Notes: a model not told the origin generated them from the letters alone. Counted from the first letter of the stretch, positions 28,916 through 38,241 are shown. The stretch: 64,000 nucleotides of DNA from Pseudomonas sp. ACM7 (GCF_004136015.1 NZ_CP024866.1:3239650-3303649), one strand, 5' to 3'. Translations and numbers: made by a program.

Positions 28916-29162
28916 GGGCGACCTCCATGAATTGCTCGATGTCGTCACCGAGCTCGGTGACGCCGGGGAACTGCGCGTCCAGTTCGGCGATGATCGCCGC
29001 GATGTCACGCTCGCCGTCGATCAAACCGCCGATCAGCGCGGCGCTTTCGTTGAGTTTGATCATGCCTTCCGGGTAGAGCAGCACATGACCTTTCTGCGCC
29101 GGTTCGTACTGGAAGCGGTAGCCGGTACGCCAGGTCGGGGTCTTGCTGCGATCAAAACTCAT
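28887..29162 (-). CDS. pqqD: PqqA-binding chaperone
   Basis: A 91-residue winged-helix-like RiPP recognition element that binds PqqA and presents it to Pqq[34 protein letters not shown] is the family signature. It overlaps pqqC by 4 bp and pqqE by 29 bp, so the three are translationally coupled. Confidence 0.95.
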   Translation of the reverse strand: MSFDRSKTPTWRTGYRFQYEPAQKGHVLLYPEGMIKLNESAALIGGLIDGERDIAAIIAELDAQFPGVTELGDDIEQFMEVARAQHWIELA

Positions 29163-29908
29163 AAGGTGATTCCTTTATGCCAGACCCGTTGCTCGGTCAC
29201 GCTGTGATACGGCGGGCGATTCAGTTCATAGGCCATGCTCATGGCATCGAGCATGCTCCAAAGAATGTCCAGTTTGAACTGGAGAATTTCCAGCATGCGC
29301 TCTTGGCCGGCCCGCGTCGTGTAGTGCTGCAAAGTGATCGCCAAGCCGTGTTCCACGTCGCGACGTGCCTGACCCAGACGCGTGCGGAAATACTCGTAAC
29401 CGGCCGGGTCGATCCACGGGTAATGCTGCGGCCAGCTGTCCAGGCGCGACTGGTGGATATGCGGCGCAAACAGTTCGGTCAGCGAGCTGCTGGCGGCTTC
29501 CTGCCAACTGGCACGGCGGGCGAAGTTGACGTAGGCATCGACGGCAAATCGCACGCCGGGCAGTACCAATTCCTGCGAGCGTAGCTGATCCGGGTCGAGG
29601 CCGACGGCCTGGCCCAGGCGCAGCCAGGCTTCGATGCCGCCGTCTTCGCCGGGGGCGCCGTCATGGTCGAGCAAACGCTGAATCCACTCACGACGAATCT
29701 CGCGGTCCGGGCAGTTGGCGAGGATCGCGGCATCCTTGAGCGGGATATTCACCTGATAATAGAAACGGTTGGCGACCCAGCCCTGGATCTGCTCGCGCGT
29801 TGCCCGGCCTTCGTACATCGCCACGTGATACGGGTGATAGATGTGGTAATAGGCGCCCTTGGCGCGCAGGGCTGCTTCGAACTCGGCGGGGGACATTGCT
29901 GTGTTCAT
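29159..29908 (-). CDS. pqqC: Pyrroloquinoline-quinone synthase
   Basis: A 249-residue cofactorless oxidase that performs the final eight-electron oxidation and ring closure to [36 protein letters not shown] is the typical first block, with active-site His and Arg residues. The start at 29908 ([11 protein letters not shown]) has GGAG upstream; the ATG at 29896 is a possible alternative. A REP pair separates it from pqqB. Confidence 0.95.
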   Translation of the reverse strand: MNTAMSPAEFEAALRAKGAYYHIYHPYHVAMYEGRATREQIQGWVANRFYYQVNIPLKDAAILANCPDREIRREWIQRLLDHDGAPGEDGGIEAWLRLGQAVGLDPDQLRSQELVLPGVRFAVDAYVNFARRASWQEAASSSLTELFAPHIHQSRLDSWPQHYPWIDPAGYEYFRTRLGQARRDVEHGLAITLQHYTTRAGQERMLEILQFKLDILWSMLDAMSMAYELNRPPYHSVTEQRVWHKGITL

Positions 29909-29957
29909 TTCGGTTCTCCGGGCACAACCGTAGGTGTGTAGTGCTTGTGCCGGCCTC

Positions 29958-30031
29958 ATCGCGAGCAAGCTCACTCCCACACTGGATTGGGTGACCACGC
30001 GGAACCCTGTGGGAGCGAGCTTGCTCGCGAT
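29958..30031. repeat. REP pair inside the pqq operon
   Basis: Arms atcgcgagcaagctcactcccaca-type (29958-29981) and its complement (30008-30031) differ at one base. A second small hairpin, agaccgc/gcggtct, follows at 30032-30048. Both lie in the 146 bp between pqqB and pqqC and would form stems in the operon mRNA. Confidence 0.85.
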
Positions 30032-30054
30032 AGACCGCGCAGCGGTCTCGGCTC

Positions 30055-30966
30055 TTAAAGCACAATACTCATGCCGTCGTAAGCCACTTCAACATTGCGC
30101 CGAACCAGTTCTGCACGCTCCGGCGAATCCTCATCGAGAATCGGGTTGGTATTGTTGATGTGGATAAGCACTTTGCGCTGCTTTGGCAATTGTTCCAGCA
30201 CTTCCAGCATGCCGCCGGGGCCGTTCTGCGCCAGGTGGCCCATCTCCCGACCGGTGCGGGTGCCGACGCCACGGCGCTGCATTTCGTCGTCATCCCACAT
30301 CGTGCCGTCCACCAGCAGGCAATCGCTGCCCGCCATGATCTCCAGCAACGGTGCGTCGACCTTGCCCAGGCCCGGTGCGTAGAACAGTTTGCCGCCGGTG
30401 TTGAGGTCTTCAACGATCAGGCCGATGTTGTCTCCCGGGTGCGGGTCGAAACGGTGCGGCGAATACGGCGGTGCGGCGCTGCGCAGCGGCAACGGGGTGA
30501 AGCGCAGACTCGGGCAGGCCGGGATGGTGAAGCTGCGGTCGAGTTCGATGCGGTTCCAGGTCAGCCCGCCGTTCCAGTGGGTCAGCATGGTGAACAGCGG
30601 GAAACCGGTGCTCAGGTCTTCGTGGACCATGTCGGTGCACCAGACCTGGTGCGGGCAACCTTCGCGCAGGTTGAGCAGGCCGGTGGTGTGGTCGATCTGG
30701 CTGTCCATCAGGATGATCGCGTTGATGCCGGTATCGCGCAGCGCGCGGCCCGGTTGCATCGGGGTGAAACTCTGGAGCTGGGCGCGGATGTCCGGCGATG
30801 CGTTGCACAACACCCAGTTCACGCCGTTATCGGAAATTGCGATGGACGACTGGGTCCGCGCCTTGGCGTTCAGGCTGCCATCGCGAAAACCGGCGCAGTT
30901 CACGCAGTTGCAGTTCCACTGGGGGAAACCACCGCCGGCGGCGGAACCTAGAATCTGGACAAACAT
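30055..30966 (-). CDS. pqqB: PQQ biosynthesis oxygenase/hydrolase-fold protein
   Basis: A 303-residue protein of the metallo-beta-lactamase fold. PqqB is thought to hydroxylate the tyrosine of the released Glu-Tyr dipeptide. [18 protein letters not shown] is the diagnostic N-terminus with its Cys cluster, and [16 protein letters not shown] lies in the metal-site region. The start at 30966 has GGAG upstream. Confidence 0.95.
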   Translation of the reverse strand: MFVQILGSAAGGGFPQWNCNCVNCAGFRDGSLNAKARTQSSIAISDNGVNWVLCNASPDIRAQLQSFTPMQPGRALRDTGINAIILMDSQIDHTTGLLNLREGCPHQVWCTDMVHEDLSTGFPLFTMLTHWNGGLTWNRIELDRSFTIPACPSLRFTPLPLRSAAPPYSPHRFDPHPGDNIGLIVEDLNTGGKLFYAPGLGKVDAPLLEIMAGSDCLLVDGTMWDDDEMQRRGVGTRTGREMGHLAQNGPGGMLEVLEQLPKQRKVLIHINNTNPILDEDSPERAELVRRNVEVAYDGMSIVL

Positions 30967-30990
30967 GGCCGCTCCATCATTCGAAAACTG

Positions 30991-31020
30991 AAAATAAAAA
31001 CGCCTCGGCGAGCCGAGGCG
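30991..31020 (-). terminator. Attenuator between pqqA and pqqB
   Basis: On the minus strand cgcctcgg (31020-31013 side) pairs with ccgaggcg across a 4-nt loop, followed by TTTTTATTTT (31000-30991). It lies 25 nt after the pqqA stop and 25 nt before the pqqB start. It would let pqqA be expressed far above the enzymes, as known for this locus in other bacteria. Confidence 0.85.
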
Positions 31021-31041
31021 TTGCACTGCGCTACAAAAAGA

Positions 31042-31116
31042 TTAGCGGCTTGCGAAGTACATGGTGACTTCAAAGCCGATACGCAGGTCGGTGTAAGCAG
31101 GTTTGGACCAGGACAT
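31042..31116 (-). CDS. pqqA: PQQ precursor peptide PqqA
   Basis: A 24-residue peptide starting MSWSKPAYTDLRIGFEV and ending in SR. Glu16 and Tyr20, in the conserved E-x-x-x-Y spacing, are the residues crosslinked by PqqE and converted into PQQ. The length and sequence are those of Pseudomonas PqqA. The Shine-Dalgarno GGAG is part of a 12-bp palindrome, aggagcgctcct, at 31117-31128. pqqF lies 155 bp upstream in the same direction. Confidence 0.97.
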   Translation of the reverse strand: MSWSKPAYTDLRIGFEVTMYFASR

Positions 31117-31271
31117 AGGAGCGCTCCTTCAGGTGATGGGACAGTTGAGGTCTATACATATAGTCCACCTCCAGCCGGAGATGTTCAGATAGTTAGGTGG
31201 CTATGTTACTCAAAATTACAGGGCGATTGGCCGGGAATCTTTGAGAAAGCTAATTGCAGCACCGCTAATGA

Positions 31272-33704
31272 TCATTTTGCCGCTTGCCAAGGCGAGCCCG
31301 GGCACGGTCCGCTGGCCAGACAGCGCCAACCGCCTTCGGCCTGATTCAGTCGTTGTGCGGCGGCCAGTAACGTTTCACGGTCGATCATCAGAATTGCCTG
31401 AGGCAGTTGAGTCAGATATTCCGACGAGTGGCCGGCCAGTTTGCCCTGCCAGAGCAGTTCGGCGGCCTGCGCATTGGGCAGTGCCGCGCTATCGAATTGA
31501 TCGGCCAGTGCCTGGCGCTGGTCGATAAAGGTCTCGTCATTGATGTCTTCGATCATCCCGGCCAATCCGCTCAGGAAGTGTTCGATGTGTTCCAGCAGAT
31601 CCAGAGGGGCGACGCTGGGTGATTGCACGCCGAACAGCAGCCCGGTCTGCCCATGGATCTGCCGCAGGGCGCTGAACACCGCATAGCCGAGCTGCAGTTC
31701 TACCCGCAGGCGTTGGTAAAACGGCGTCAGGCAGACGTGAGCCAGCAAGCGCCAGGCGGCTTCATCAGCGATTTTTGCAGTTGCGGTCGGACAGAAGAGT
31801 AGCAGCGCGTGTTCGCTGGATCCGGTGTCGACCGCGCTCCAGAAATGCTGCGCGTTTATCGGGGAGGGCGGCGTCAGTTGATTGTCCGCAGTGCCGGGTA
31901 CACGACTCAAGGCAAGGCCCATCGCCGCTTGTGTCTGGGCGGACAGGCCGGTCGCCAAACCGTCCCAGCGTGCGCTCGACCAAAGCTGCATCAAATCGTC
32001 CGAGTCGGCGCTGCGCTCAAGGCAGTGATCAGGCAGCGCTTTAAGCAACTGTCGAATCGGCATCAATGCAACGCTCGGCGGCTCTTCTTGTGAGAAGCCG
32101 GCATCAGGTGTTGTCAGTTCTTTCAGCGCATGTTCGAGGACGGTCGGCATCGGCTCCTGTAGCCCGGTCATTTTCAGCAGCCATTCATTGCCCGATGAGC
32201 TGAAGGAAAAATCGACACCTGCCTGACGTGCGTCTTCACGCAACGGCTGAAGGCGGTTTTCCAGGTTCGTCTGAACGTTGCTGCGAGGTGCCGAGTCCAG
32301 ACGCCAGCGCAGGTAAACGGCGCCTTCGGCACTGCTATCGGGCAACGCCTGACTGAACTGCATGGGCGACCGTTCACGACGACCGCGTGAGCGATCCTGG
32401 GCAAAGGTCCGCAAGCCTCGGTGTTTGCTGGTCTGGCCGCGGATCAGTCCGGCACTCGGAACCGGAGCCTCGGCGCGTAAAAACGGATTAGGTGTTGGCA
32501 GTTGCCATTGGCCGGTGAAGTTATCCACAGCGCCGATTTGTTTCAGGATTTCATTGAGGGCTGCAATGCCCGATTCGGATAACCCTATTTCACGCTGTTC
32601 GCTGTCCAGGCGGGCCAGTTGCAGGGCGCCGCTGACTTGCTGCTGACGTTGCAGCAGGGCGGCGTATTCTTCGCGCAACCCGGTCCAGGGTTGCTGTGAG
32701 GCAAAGAATCCAAGCCAATCCAGTAGCTGCTCGCGGATCCTGTTGGGCGTCGCGTTGGCGGGTAACGTGAATTCGATGTGCAACAAGGCCTGGCCGGTGA
32801 ATTGATAGAGTGGCGCAGCTTTCAGGCTGTCAGCCAGTCCGCGCTCGCGCAATTGCGTCAGCAGGCCACCGGGTTTCGCGGCGTTCAGCCAATGACACAG
32901 GAACGCCAGCGCCTCGGGCGATGAATCGGGCAACGCTTCGAAGGCAAACAGCAGACCCAGTCGACGCGCTCCAGCCTGTTGATAACTTTTGTCCGAAGAA
33001 TCCATCAGCGATGTAGGCGCTTGTTGCGGGACTTTTTCCCCTACGGGAATCGCAGCGCTAAAGCGCCGAGCCATCGCCCTCAACTCATCGAGACTCTGCG
33101 GCCCTGCCAGGCTCAAGGTCATTTGCCCGGTCTGATAAAAACGCTGATAGAAACCCTGCAAGGCTTGCTGAAACTCAGGTTGCGGCACCGGCAGGCTGTA
33201 GCGGTTGCCGGCATGAAACGCCCGCAGTGGATGCGCCGCTGAAAGGCCGTCGAACAGCGCGAATTGCTGCTGAGCGGTCGTATCCCGAGACCATGCAACA
33301 AATTCTGCGTGCAGCACTTCCCGTTCCCGCCGCTGATCGTCCGGATTCATACGTGGATGAGCGAGCATGTCCGACAGGCGCTGCAGTCCCCCGGTAAACG
33401 CCTGAGGCGGTAACTCGAAAAAGTAGTCCGTGGTGCGTTCGCTCGTCCGCGCATTCACCTGACCGCCATGACCCTGGACGTAGGCCATCAGCCCTTGGCT
33501 TGCGGGAAAGCGCTCCGTACCGAGAAACAGCAGGTGTTCAAGAAAGTGCGCCAGCCCGGGCCAGGCCAGCGGCACGTCATGGCTGCCCGCCGCGACGCGC
33601 AACGCAGCAGCACTGCGCTTCAAATCGGGAGCATGACGCAGCGTCACCCGCAGGCCGTTGGCCAGGGTTTCAGTGTGAGGGCGAGGGTGATTCAGCGCAG
33701 GCAT
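31272..33704 (-). CDS. pqqF: PqqF, M16-family zinc peptidase
   Basis: An 810-residue M16 (insulinase-type) peptidase. The inverted zinc motif HFLEH sits in WPGLAHFLEHLLFLGT near residue 53. The third ligand is the Glu in EREVLHAEF. It is believed to cut the modified PqqA to release the Glu-Tyr dipeptide. The start at 33704 (MPALNHPRP) follows GGAAG; a GTG two codons upstream is a possible alternative. It lies upstream of pqqA and only 48 bp after davA in the same direction. Confidence 0.93.
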   Translation of the reverse strand: MPALNHPRPHTETLANGLRVTLRHAPDLKRSAAALRVAAGSHDVPLAWPGLAHFLEHLLFLGTERFPASQGLMAYVQGHGGQVNARTSERTTDYFFELPPQAFTGGLQRLSDMLAHPRMNPDDQRREREVLHAEFVAWSRDTTAQQQFALFDGLSAAHPLRAFHAGNRYSLPVPQPEFQQALQGFYQRFYQTGQMTLSLAGPQSLDELRAMARRFSAAIPVGEKVPQQAPTSLMDSSDKSYQQAGARRLGLLFAFEALPDSSPEALAFLCHWLNAAKPGGLLTQLRERGLADSLKAAPLYQFTGQALLHIEFTLPANATPNRIREQLLDWLGFFASQQPWTGLREEYAALLQRQQQVSGALQLARLDSEQREIGLSESGIAALNEILKQIGAVDNFTGQWQLPTPNPFLRAEAPVPSAGLIRGQTSKHRGLRTFAQDRSRGRRERSPMQFSQALPDSSAEGAVYLRWRLDSAPRSNVQTNLENRLQPLREDARQAGVDFSFSSSGNEWLLKMTGLQEPMPTVLEHALKELTTPDAGFSQEEPPSVALMPIRQLLKALPDHCLERSADSDDLMQLWSSARWDGLATGLSAQTQAAMGLALSRVPGTADNQLTPPSPINAQHFWSAVDTGSSEHALLLFCPTATAKIADEAAWRLLAHVCLTPFYQRLRVELQLGYAVFSALRQIHGQTGLLFGVQSPSVAPLDLLEHIEHFLSGLAGMIEDINDETFIDQRQALADQFDSAALPNAQAAELLWQGKLAGHSSEYLTQLPQAILMIDRETLLAAAQRLNQAEGGWRCLASGPCPGSPWQAAK

Positions 33705-33706
33705 GA

Positions 33707-33729
33707 GCACTTCCAGAACAGAGAAGTGC
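33707..33729 (-). promoter_or_regulatory. Hairpin covering the pqqF Shine-Dalgarno
   Basis: gcacttc (33707-33713) and gaagtgc (33723-33729) are exact complements with a 9-nt loop. In the minus-strand RNA the downstream arm contains GGAAG, the pqqF ribosome-binding site, 2 to 3 nt before the start codon. The stem could limit initiation. Confidence 0.5.
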
Positions 33730-33752
33730 CAATGCTAGCGGATAACGATGGA

Positions 33753-34547
33753 TCAGCGCTTGTTAAGCTCGCTGTAAAGCTCGGGGCGGCGATCAAGGAA
33801 GTAGCGATTGGCGGCGCGGGAATCGACCATCAACTGACGATCCAGCTCGCCGACAATCAGTGCTTCATCAAGGCCGGCTTGGGCGATGCGATTGCCATCC
33901 GGCGCGGCGATGCTGCTCTGGCCGCAATACTGGATCTCGCCTTCGTTGCCGCAATAGTTGGCGTAAGCCACATAGCACTGGTTTTCGAAGGCCCGGGCGC
34001 GGACGGTGACGTCGGCGATGAAGTCGTAAGGAATCATGTTCGCCGTCGGCACCAGAATCAGCTCGGCGCCGGCCAGGGCCAGGCGTCGGGCGTTTTCCGG
34101 GAATTCCAGGTCGTAGCAGATCAGGAAGCCGAGCTTCCAGCCATTGAGTTCAACCAGCGGAAACTCATCCGGTCCGGCGCTGAACATCGAGTGATCGAGG
34201 TCGCCGAACAGGTGAGTCTTGCGGTAGTTGCACAGGCGTTCGCCATTGGCGTCGATCAACTGCACGGCGTTGTAGATCTGCCCATCCTCGGTGCGCTCGG
34301 GGTAGCCATACAAAATGGCGATCCCGGCCGTCTTGGCGATGCGCGCGATCTGCTGCGCCGACTCACCGTTGTGCACTTCCGCCAGCACGCTGACGGCATC
34401 GAGGCCGATGTTGTAGCCGGTCAAAAACATCTCCGGCAGCACCAGCAAATCTGCGCCCTTGGCCTCCAGCGCCAATTGATGCAGACGTTGCAGGTTGCCT
34501 GCGACATCCAGGGGCAGCGGTGGACATTGGTAAAGGGCTACGCGCAT
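33753..34547 (-). CDS. davA: 5-aminopentanamidase (delta-aminovaleramidase)
   Basis: A 264-residue nitrilase-superfamily amidase that hydrolyses 5-aminopentanamide to 5-aminovalerate and ammonia in lysine catabolism. The catalytic Glu-Lys-Cys triad is E39 (LPEMFLTGY), K110 (YRKTHLF) and C144 (LICYDLEFPE). It starts 12 bp after the davB stop, so the pair is an operon. The order amidase after lysine monooxygenase, next to pqqF, matches P. putida davBA. Confidence 0.92.
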   Translation of the reverse strand: MRVALYQCPPLPLDVAGNLQRLHQLALEAKGADLLVLPEMFLTGYNIGLDAVSVLAEVHNGESAQQIARIAKTAGIAILYGYPERTEDGQIYNAVQLIDANGERLCNYRKTHLFGDLDHSMFSAGPDEFPLVELNGWKLGFLICYDLEFPENARRLALAGAELILVPTANMIPYDFIADVTVRARAFENQCYVAYANYCGNEGEIQYCGQSSIAAPDGNRIAQAGLDEALIVGELDRQLMVDSRAANRYFLDRRPELYSELNKR

Positions 34548-34559
34548 TTCGGATTCCTC

Positions 34560-36242
34560 TTACTCGGACAGGGCGATCGGACCGATCTCGTTGAACACAT
34601 CTCCTGGACCCGGGTTCTCGGCGTGAGTTTCACCGCCGAAGTGTTTCATGATGCCCCACACCGCATTGAGCGAGGTCTGTACCGCGCCTTCGACCCACGC
34701 AGGCGTCCACGAAACATCGTCGCCGGCGATGAAAATCCCGCGCTGCTCGGCCGGCATGTCGGCCTGCATGAAATGCGCGTACATGCGCTGGTTGTAGCGG
34801 TAGTGGCCGGGCAGGGCGCCTTTGAAAGCGCCGAGGAAATGCGGGTCGGCTTCCCAGGACACGGTGATCGGATCGCCGATGATCCGCGCCGCGATGTCGA
34901 CTTTCGGGTAGATTTTCTTCAAGGCATCCAGCGCCAGTTTCACGCGTTTTTCCACGGGTTGCGGGAGCATTTTCAGTGCGTCGCTCATCCACGAGTACGA
35001 CAGGCAAATCACGCCCGGCTTGTCGTCGCCGTTGTCGAACAGATAGGTGCCGCGGGTCAGGCGATCGGTGAGGGTCATGCTCATCAGGTCGCGACCGGTT
35101 TCCGGATCCTTGTCTTTCCAGAATGGCCGATCGACCATCACGAAAGTTTTCGACGATTGCATGTAGCGGGTGCGGTCGAGGGCCATCCACATCTTTTGCG
35201 AGAACAGGGTTTCGTCGCATTCAATCTGGGTGGTCAGCAGCCAGCTCTGGCAGGTGGTCAGCACTGCTGCGTATTCGCGGGTATCGCCCCAGTTGTCGGT
35301 GACGGCAAAGCGCCCGTCTGCCGCGTGGGCAATTTTTTTCACGCCGGTACGCGGTGCGCCGTTGTGCAGGGAGCTGAGACTGGTGCCTTCCGGCCAGTGC
35401 ACGCAACGTTCCGGCACATGACGCCAGATCCCCAACGGCACTTGTTCCACGCCGCCGACCACCAAGTGCTGGTGGTCGTCGCAGTTGGTCATGACCACAC
35501 GGAAGATTTCCAGCATCGAGTTCGGGAAGTCCGAGTCCCAGCCGCCGGTGCCGAAACCGACCTGACCAAACACTTCGCGGTGATGGAACGAGAGTTTGGC
35601 GAAGGCTTTGGAGGTGGCAACGAAGTCGTAGAAGGTGCGGTCGTCCCACAGCGGAACGAGGGTGTTCCACAGCTCTTTGAGACGCGGCACATCCCGGTCG
35701 CGGATCGCTTGCTGGATGTCAGAGAACTGCGAACCGGCTTCCAGCGCGTCGGCCCAGGCGTCGGCGACTTCCTGGAACAGTGCAGGAAGATCCGCCAGTT
35801 TCTGTGCGTAATGGGTCTGGCCTTCGAGGTCGATCACCGTGCTGCCCGAGGCAGGTGTCAGTGGGTTCGGGAAAGGTTTGGTTTGCAGCCCAAGCTTGTC
35901 GACGTAGTGATAAAAGGCGGTGGACGACACGGGGAAACGCATGCCGCCGAGCTCGGCGATGATGCCTTCGGCGCCATTGAACGCCTGCGAGCGCAGACGG
36001 CCGCCCATTTTCGAGGCTTCGTAGACGACGGGTTTGAGGCCCAGTTTCATTAATTCGTACGCGGCCACCAGACCCGCGATGCCGGCACCGACGATCGCTA
36101 CCTCGGCGCCATGGTTGTGCGCAGGGATGCTGCCCAGGCCGGCCGGGTGCTCGATCCAGTCGTCGAAGGCGAAGGGAAAGTCCGGACCGAAAATGGTGAC
36201 TGGTTTTTTACCGTCTGCAGGATGGCGATTGTTCTTGTTCAT
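34560..36242 (-). CDS. davB: L-lysine 2-monooxygenase
   Basis: A 560-residue flavoprotein of the amine oxidase/monooxygenase group that converts L-lysine to 5-aminopentanamide and CO2 with O2. The FAD dinucleotide-binding motif is EVAIVGAGIAGLVAAYE (GAGIAG at 52-57). GIFIAGDDVSWTPAWVEGAVQTSLNAV is the C-terminal FAD block. The family also holds tryptophan 2-monooxygenases, but the adjacent aminopentanamidase favours lysine. Further dav genes (davT, davD) are not in the window. Confidence 0.9.
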   Translation of the reverse strand: MNKNNRHPADGKKPVTIFGPDFPFAFDDWIEHPAGLGSIPAHNHGAEVAIVGAGIAGLVAAYELMKLGLKPVVYEASKMGGRLRSQAFNGAEGIIAELGGMRFPVSSTAFYHYVDKLGLQTKPFPNPLTPASGSTVIDLEGQTHYAQKLADLPALFQEVADAWADALEAGSQFSDIQQAIRDRDVPRLKELWNTLVPLWDDRTFYDFVATSKAFAKLSFHHREVFGQVGFGTGGWDSDFPNSMLEIFRVVMTNCDDHQHLVVGGVEQVPLGIWRHVPERCVHWPEGTSLSSLHNGAPRTGVKKIAHAADGRFAVTDNWGDTREYAAVLTTCQSWLLTTQIECDETLFSQKMWMALDRTRYMQSSKTFVMVDRPFWKDKDPETGRDLMSMTLTDRLTRGTYLFDNGDDKPGVICLSYSWMSDALKMLPQPVEKRVKLALDALKKIYPKVDIAARIIGDPITVSWEADPHFLGAFKGALPGHYRYNQRMYAHFMQADMPAEQRGIFIAGDDVSWTPAWVEGAVQTSLNAVWGIMKHFGGETHAENPGPGDVFNEIGPIALSE

Positions 36243-36400
36243 GGCTGACCTTGCTGGCGACCGGACGCGGCATGCGCGTCTGAGTATAGGAAAAGATGGC
36301 AGCCATTCTAGAGAGCGTAGAACACGTTAATAAGATGCAATGTGTCGTCGTTTTGCTAATTGTTTGATCAGAGTGACGATGGAATGCTACACACCGTCAA

Positions 36401-36425
36401 TGTGGGAGCCGAGCTTGCTCGCGAT
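36401..36425. repeat. Single degenerate REP arm
   Basis: tgtgggagccgagcttgctc followed by gcgat is one REP arm with changed centre. No opposite arm was seen nearby. It lies between davB and the Lrp-type gene. Confidence 0.7.
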
Positions 36426-36463
36426 TAGGCCCTCCCAGACACCAAGGAACTATCGGCAAAAAC

Positions 36464-36925
36464 TCAAACCGGCTGCCCCCTATCAATCTTGCTACTCAAG
36501 ATAATCGACGTAGTTGTCTTCTCCACGCCATCCACGCTGCCAATTTGGTCGAGCAACTGATCCAACTGCTCAGGTGAATCGGTGCGCAGCCACGCCACGT
36601 AATCAAATTCACCACTGACCGCGCACAACTGCTGCACTTGAGCCATCGCGCTGAGACGTCGCAACACTTCCTTGCCCGAGCGCGGTTGCACCGTGATTCC
36701 GACGTACGCCTGCAAGCCGCCATCCACGACACGCTGACCCAAACGCACGCCGTAACCGGTGATCACCTTGGCTTTTTCCAGCCGGGCCAGCCGCGAAGTC
36801 ACGGTGGTGCGGGCGATGCCCAATTGTCGCGCGAGCATGGCCACGCTTTCGCGGGCATTGATCTGCAGGGCTGCAATCAATTGGCGATCGATTTCGTCCA
36901 GAACGGGCGGGCGAGTGTCAGGCAA
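36464..36925 (-). CDS. Lrp/AsnC-family regulator, probable regulator of davBA
   Basis: A 153-residue regulator. The HTH is INARESVAMLARQLGIARTTVTSRLARLEKAKVITGYGV, followed by an RAM/AsnC ligand domain (VSGEFDYVAWLRTDSPEQLDQLLDQIGSVDGVEKTTTSIIL). The best start is a TTG at 36925 (LPDTRPPVLDEIDRQL) with GGAG 7 nt upstream; the frame stays open to an ATG at 36982 without a good site. It lies 221 bp upstream of davB in the same direction. Control of lysine catabolism by this gene is inferred from position. Confidence 0.85.
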   Translation of the reverse strand: MPDTRPPVLDEIDRQLIAALQINARESVAMLARQLGIARTTVTSRLARLEKAKVITGYGVRLGQRVVDGGLQAYVGITVQPRSGKEVLRRLSAMAQVQQLCAVSGEFDYVAWLRTDSPEQLDQLLDQIGSVDGVEKTTTSIILSSKIDRGQPV

Positions 36926-37124
36926 GGGTCGTCTCCAGCGGCACAGATCAATGGGTTGGTATGTTACAGGCACATGTCGCACAGCGGATGGTTGATCTAG
37001 CCTCAGTACCGTTCATACCGTTTTCTACATCTCGGGTTTTTCTTGGGCTTGAGCAAGGCGCGATCGACAGGATGGACACCAACAGTCAGTCGTAGTCGAA
37101 TGCGAAATCGAGGGATGCGAGGCC

Positions 37125-37784
37125 ATGGCAATGACAAACAAGATGCCTCCCGCAATGCGGGACCATGCATTGCAGATTGCACATCACGAAATGGGGCACT
37201 ACGTCGTAGCCCGCGCCTTGGGTTTTGCAACAGGCGGCGTGAGTCTGACAGTGACCATGGACTTGAGGCATCAAGGGGGAGCTTCCATCACCTTGGCGCG
37301 GTCCATTTCTTCGATGGACGCGATGAAGGCGTATTTGGAAGCCCGGATGGTGGTGCTCTTGGCTGGCGCTATGGGCCAGACATTAGCTTCAAAACATTCG
37401 CCAAAAAAAAACGTCGATAAGTCGAAAGCGGCAGCCATCCTGAACGGAGCGCTGGGGGCGGAACAGGATTACGCGAAAATAAGGGAGTTACGGCACTTGC
37501 TGCGCAACATCGCCTACCCCGATACGGATCACGCGTCGTCGGACGGCATAACGGCTGAGCTTAAAGCGATCACTGATCGTGTGTGGGGGCGGACTCAAAA
37601 AATCGTGGAGGAATTGGCCGATACGATTTCCGAATTAGCGGGGGCGCTGGTCGACGGCATGGTCATCGTGGAGCAGTGGGGTAGGGCGGCGGATACGTAT
37701 GAGGTCGTGTTGACGGGTGAAATGCTTGAACGCCTGCGGCCCGTGCAGGCCATTCCGGCGTTAACTGTTGCTTCTGAAAGTTGA
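37125..37784 (+). CDS. Orphan M41-like (FtsH peptidase-type) zinc metallopeptidase
   Basis: A 219-residue protein without an AAA+ domain. AHHEMGHYVVARALGF holds the zinc site H21-E22-x-x-H25, as in FtsH. The FtsH third ligand, an Asp in a GA-x-x-D helix, has a candidate in GALGAEQDYAKIREL. The hydrophobic stretch EARMVVLLAGAMGQTLAS resembles the corresponding FtsH helix. The substrate is unknown. An ATG two codons later (37131) has the better spaced GAGG. A small gene follows after 15 bp, probably co-transcribed. Confidence 0.7.
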   Translation: MAMTNKMPPAMRDHALQIAHHEMGHYVVARALGFATGGVSLTVTMDLRHQGGASITLARSISSMDAMKAYLEARMVVLLAGAMGQTLASKHSPKKNVDKSKAAAILNGALGAEQDYAKIRELRHLLRNIAYPDTDHASSDGITAELKAITDRVWGRTQKIVEELADTISELAGALVDGMVIVEQWGRAADTYEVVLTGEMLERLRPVQAIPALTVASES

Positions 37785-37799
37785 GGGCGATCTGCGTGT

Positions 37800-38048
37800 A
37801 TGGCGAAAGCAGCAGCGCCCCCAGCATCAGGGACCCTGGTCGAGTCGCCGTGGCCCAAATCAGTGGTGTACGCGCGACTTCAGCGATCCGCACGCACGCC
37901 AAAGATTGCCGCCATTAACAGCGATGGGGATGTGATGGAGGTGGTTCGCAATCAGTGCGATTTGTTCCGGTCGCAGCAGCTCTTCATGACTAACGAATTA
38001 GCGTCGACGCATCATACGGTCACTATTACTCGTCATAATGACCAATAA
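37800..38048 (+). CDS. Small protein of unknown function after the M41-like peptidase
   Basis: An 82-residue protein, MAKAAAPPASGTLVESPWPK..., with no recognised domain, no signal peptide and no membrane helix. The close spacing (15 bp) to the peptidase gene suggests one transcript. It could be a partner or substrate of the peptidase, but nothing in the sequence shows this. Confidence 0.5.
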   Translation: MAKAAAPPASGTLVESPWPKSVVYARLQRSARTPKIAAINSDGDVMEVVRNQCDLFRSQQLFMTNELASTHHTVTITRHNDQ

Positions 38049-38241
38049 TTCGTCAAATTAATGCACTTTGCGTCTTATCGTCGCACTCGCTTGCTTCTAG
38101 ACTCCTTTCCCCGCGAGCTCTGCCTCCTCGTTCACCAGGAGCGCGAGCTGTTGGGTGTTACTTCTTCCAAAGTGACATACGAGTTCCATAACAGTACTCA
38201 TGTGTCACATGCGCTCATGTTGGTCTTTAGGAATAAAAATA

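Noticed and set aside
33468..36053. Plus-strand open frame of 861 codons over pqqF, davA and davB
   Set aside because: It is the antisense shadow of three well-identified minus-strand genes, produced by high GC third positions. It has no recognised domain.
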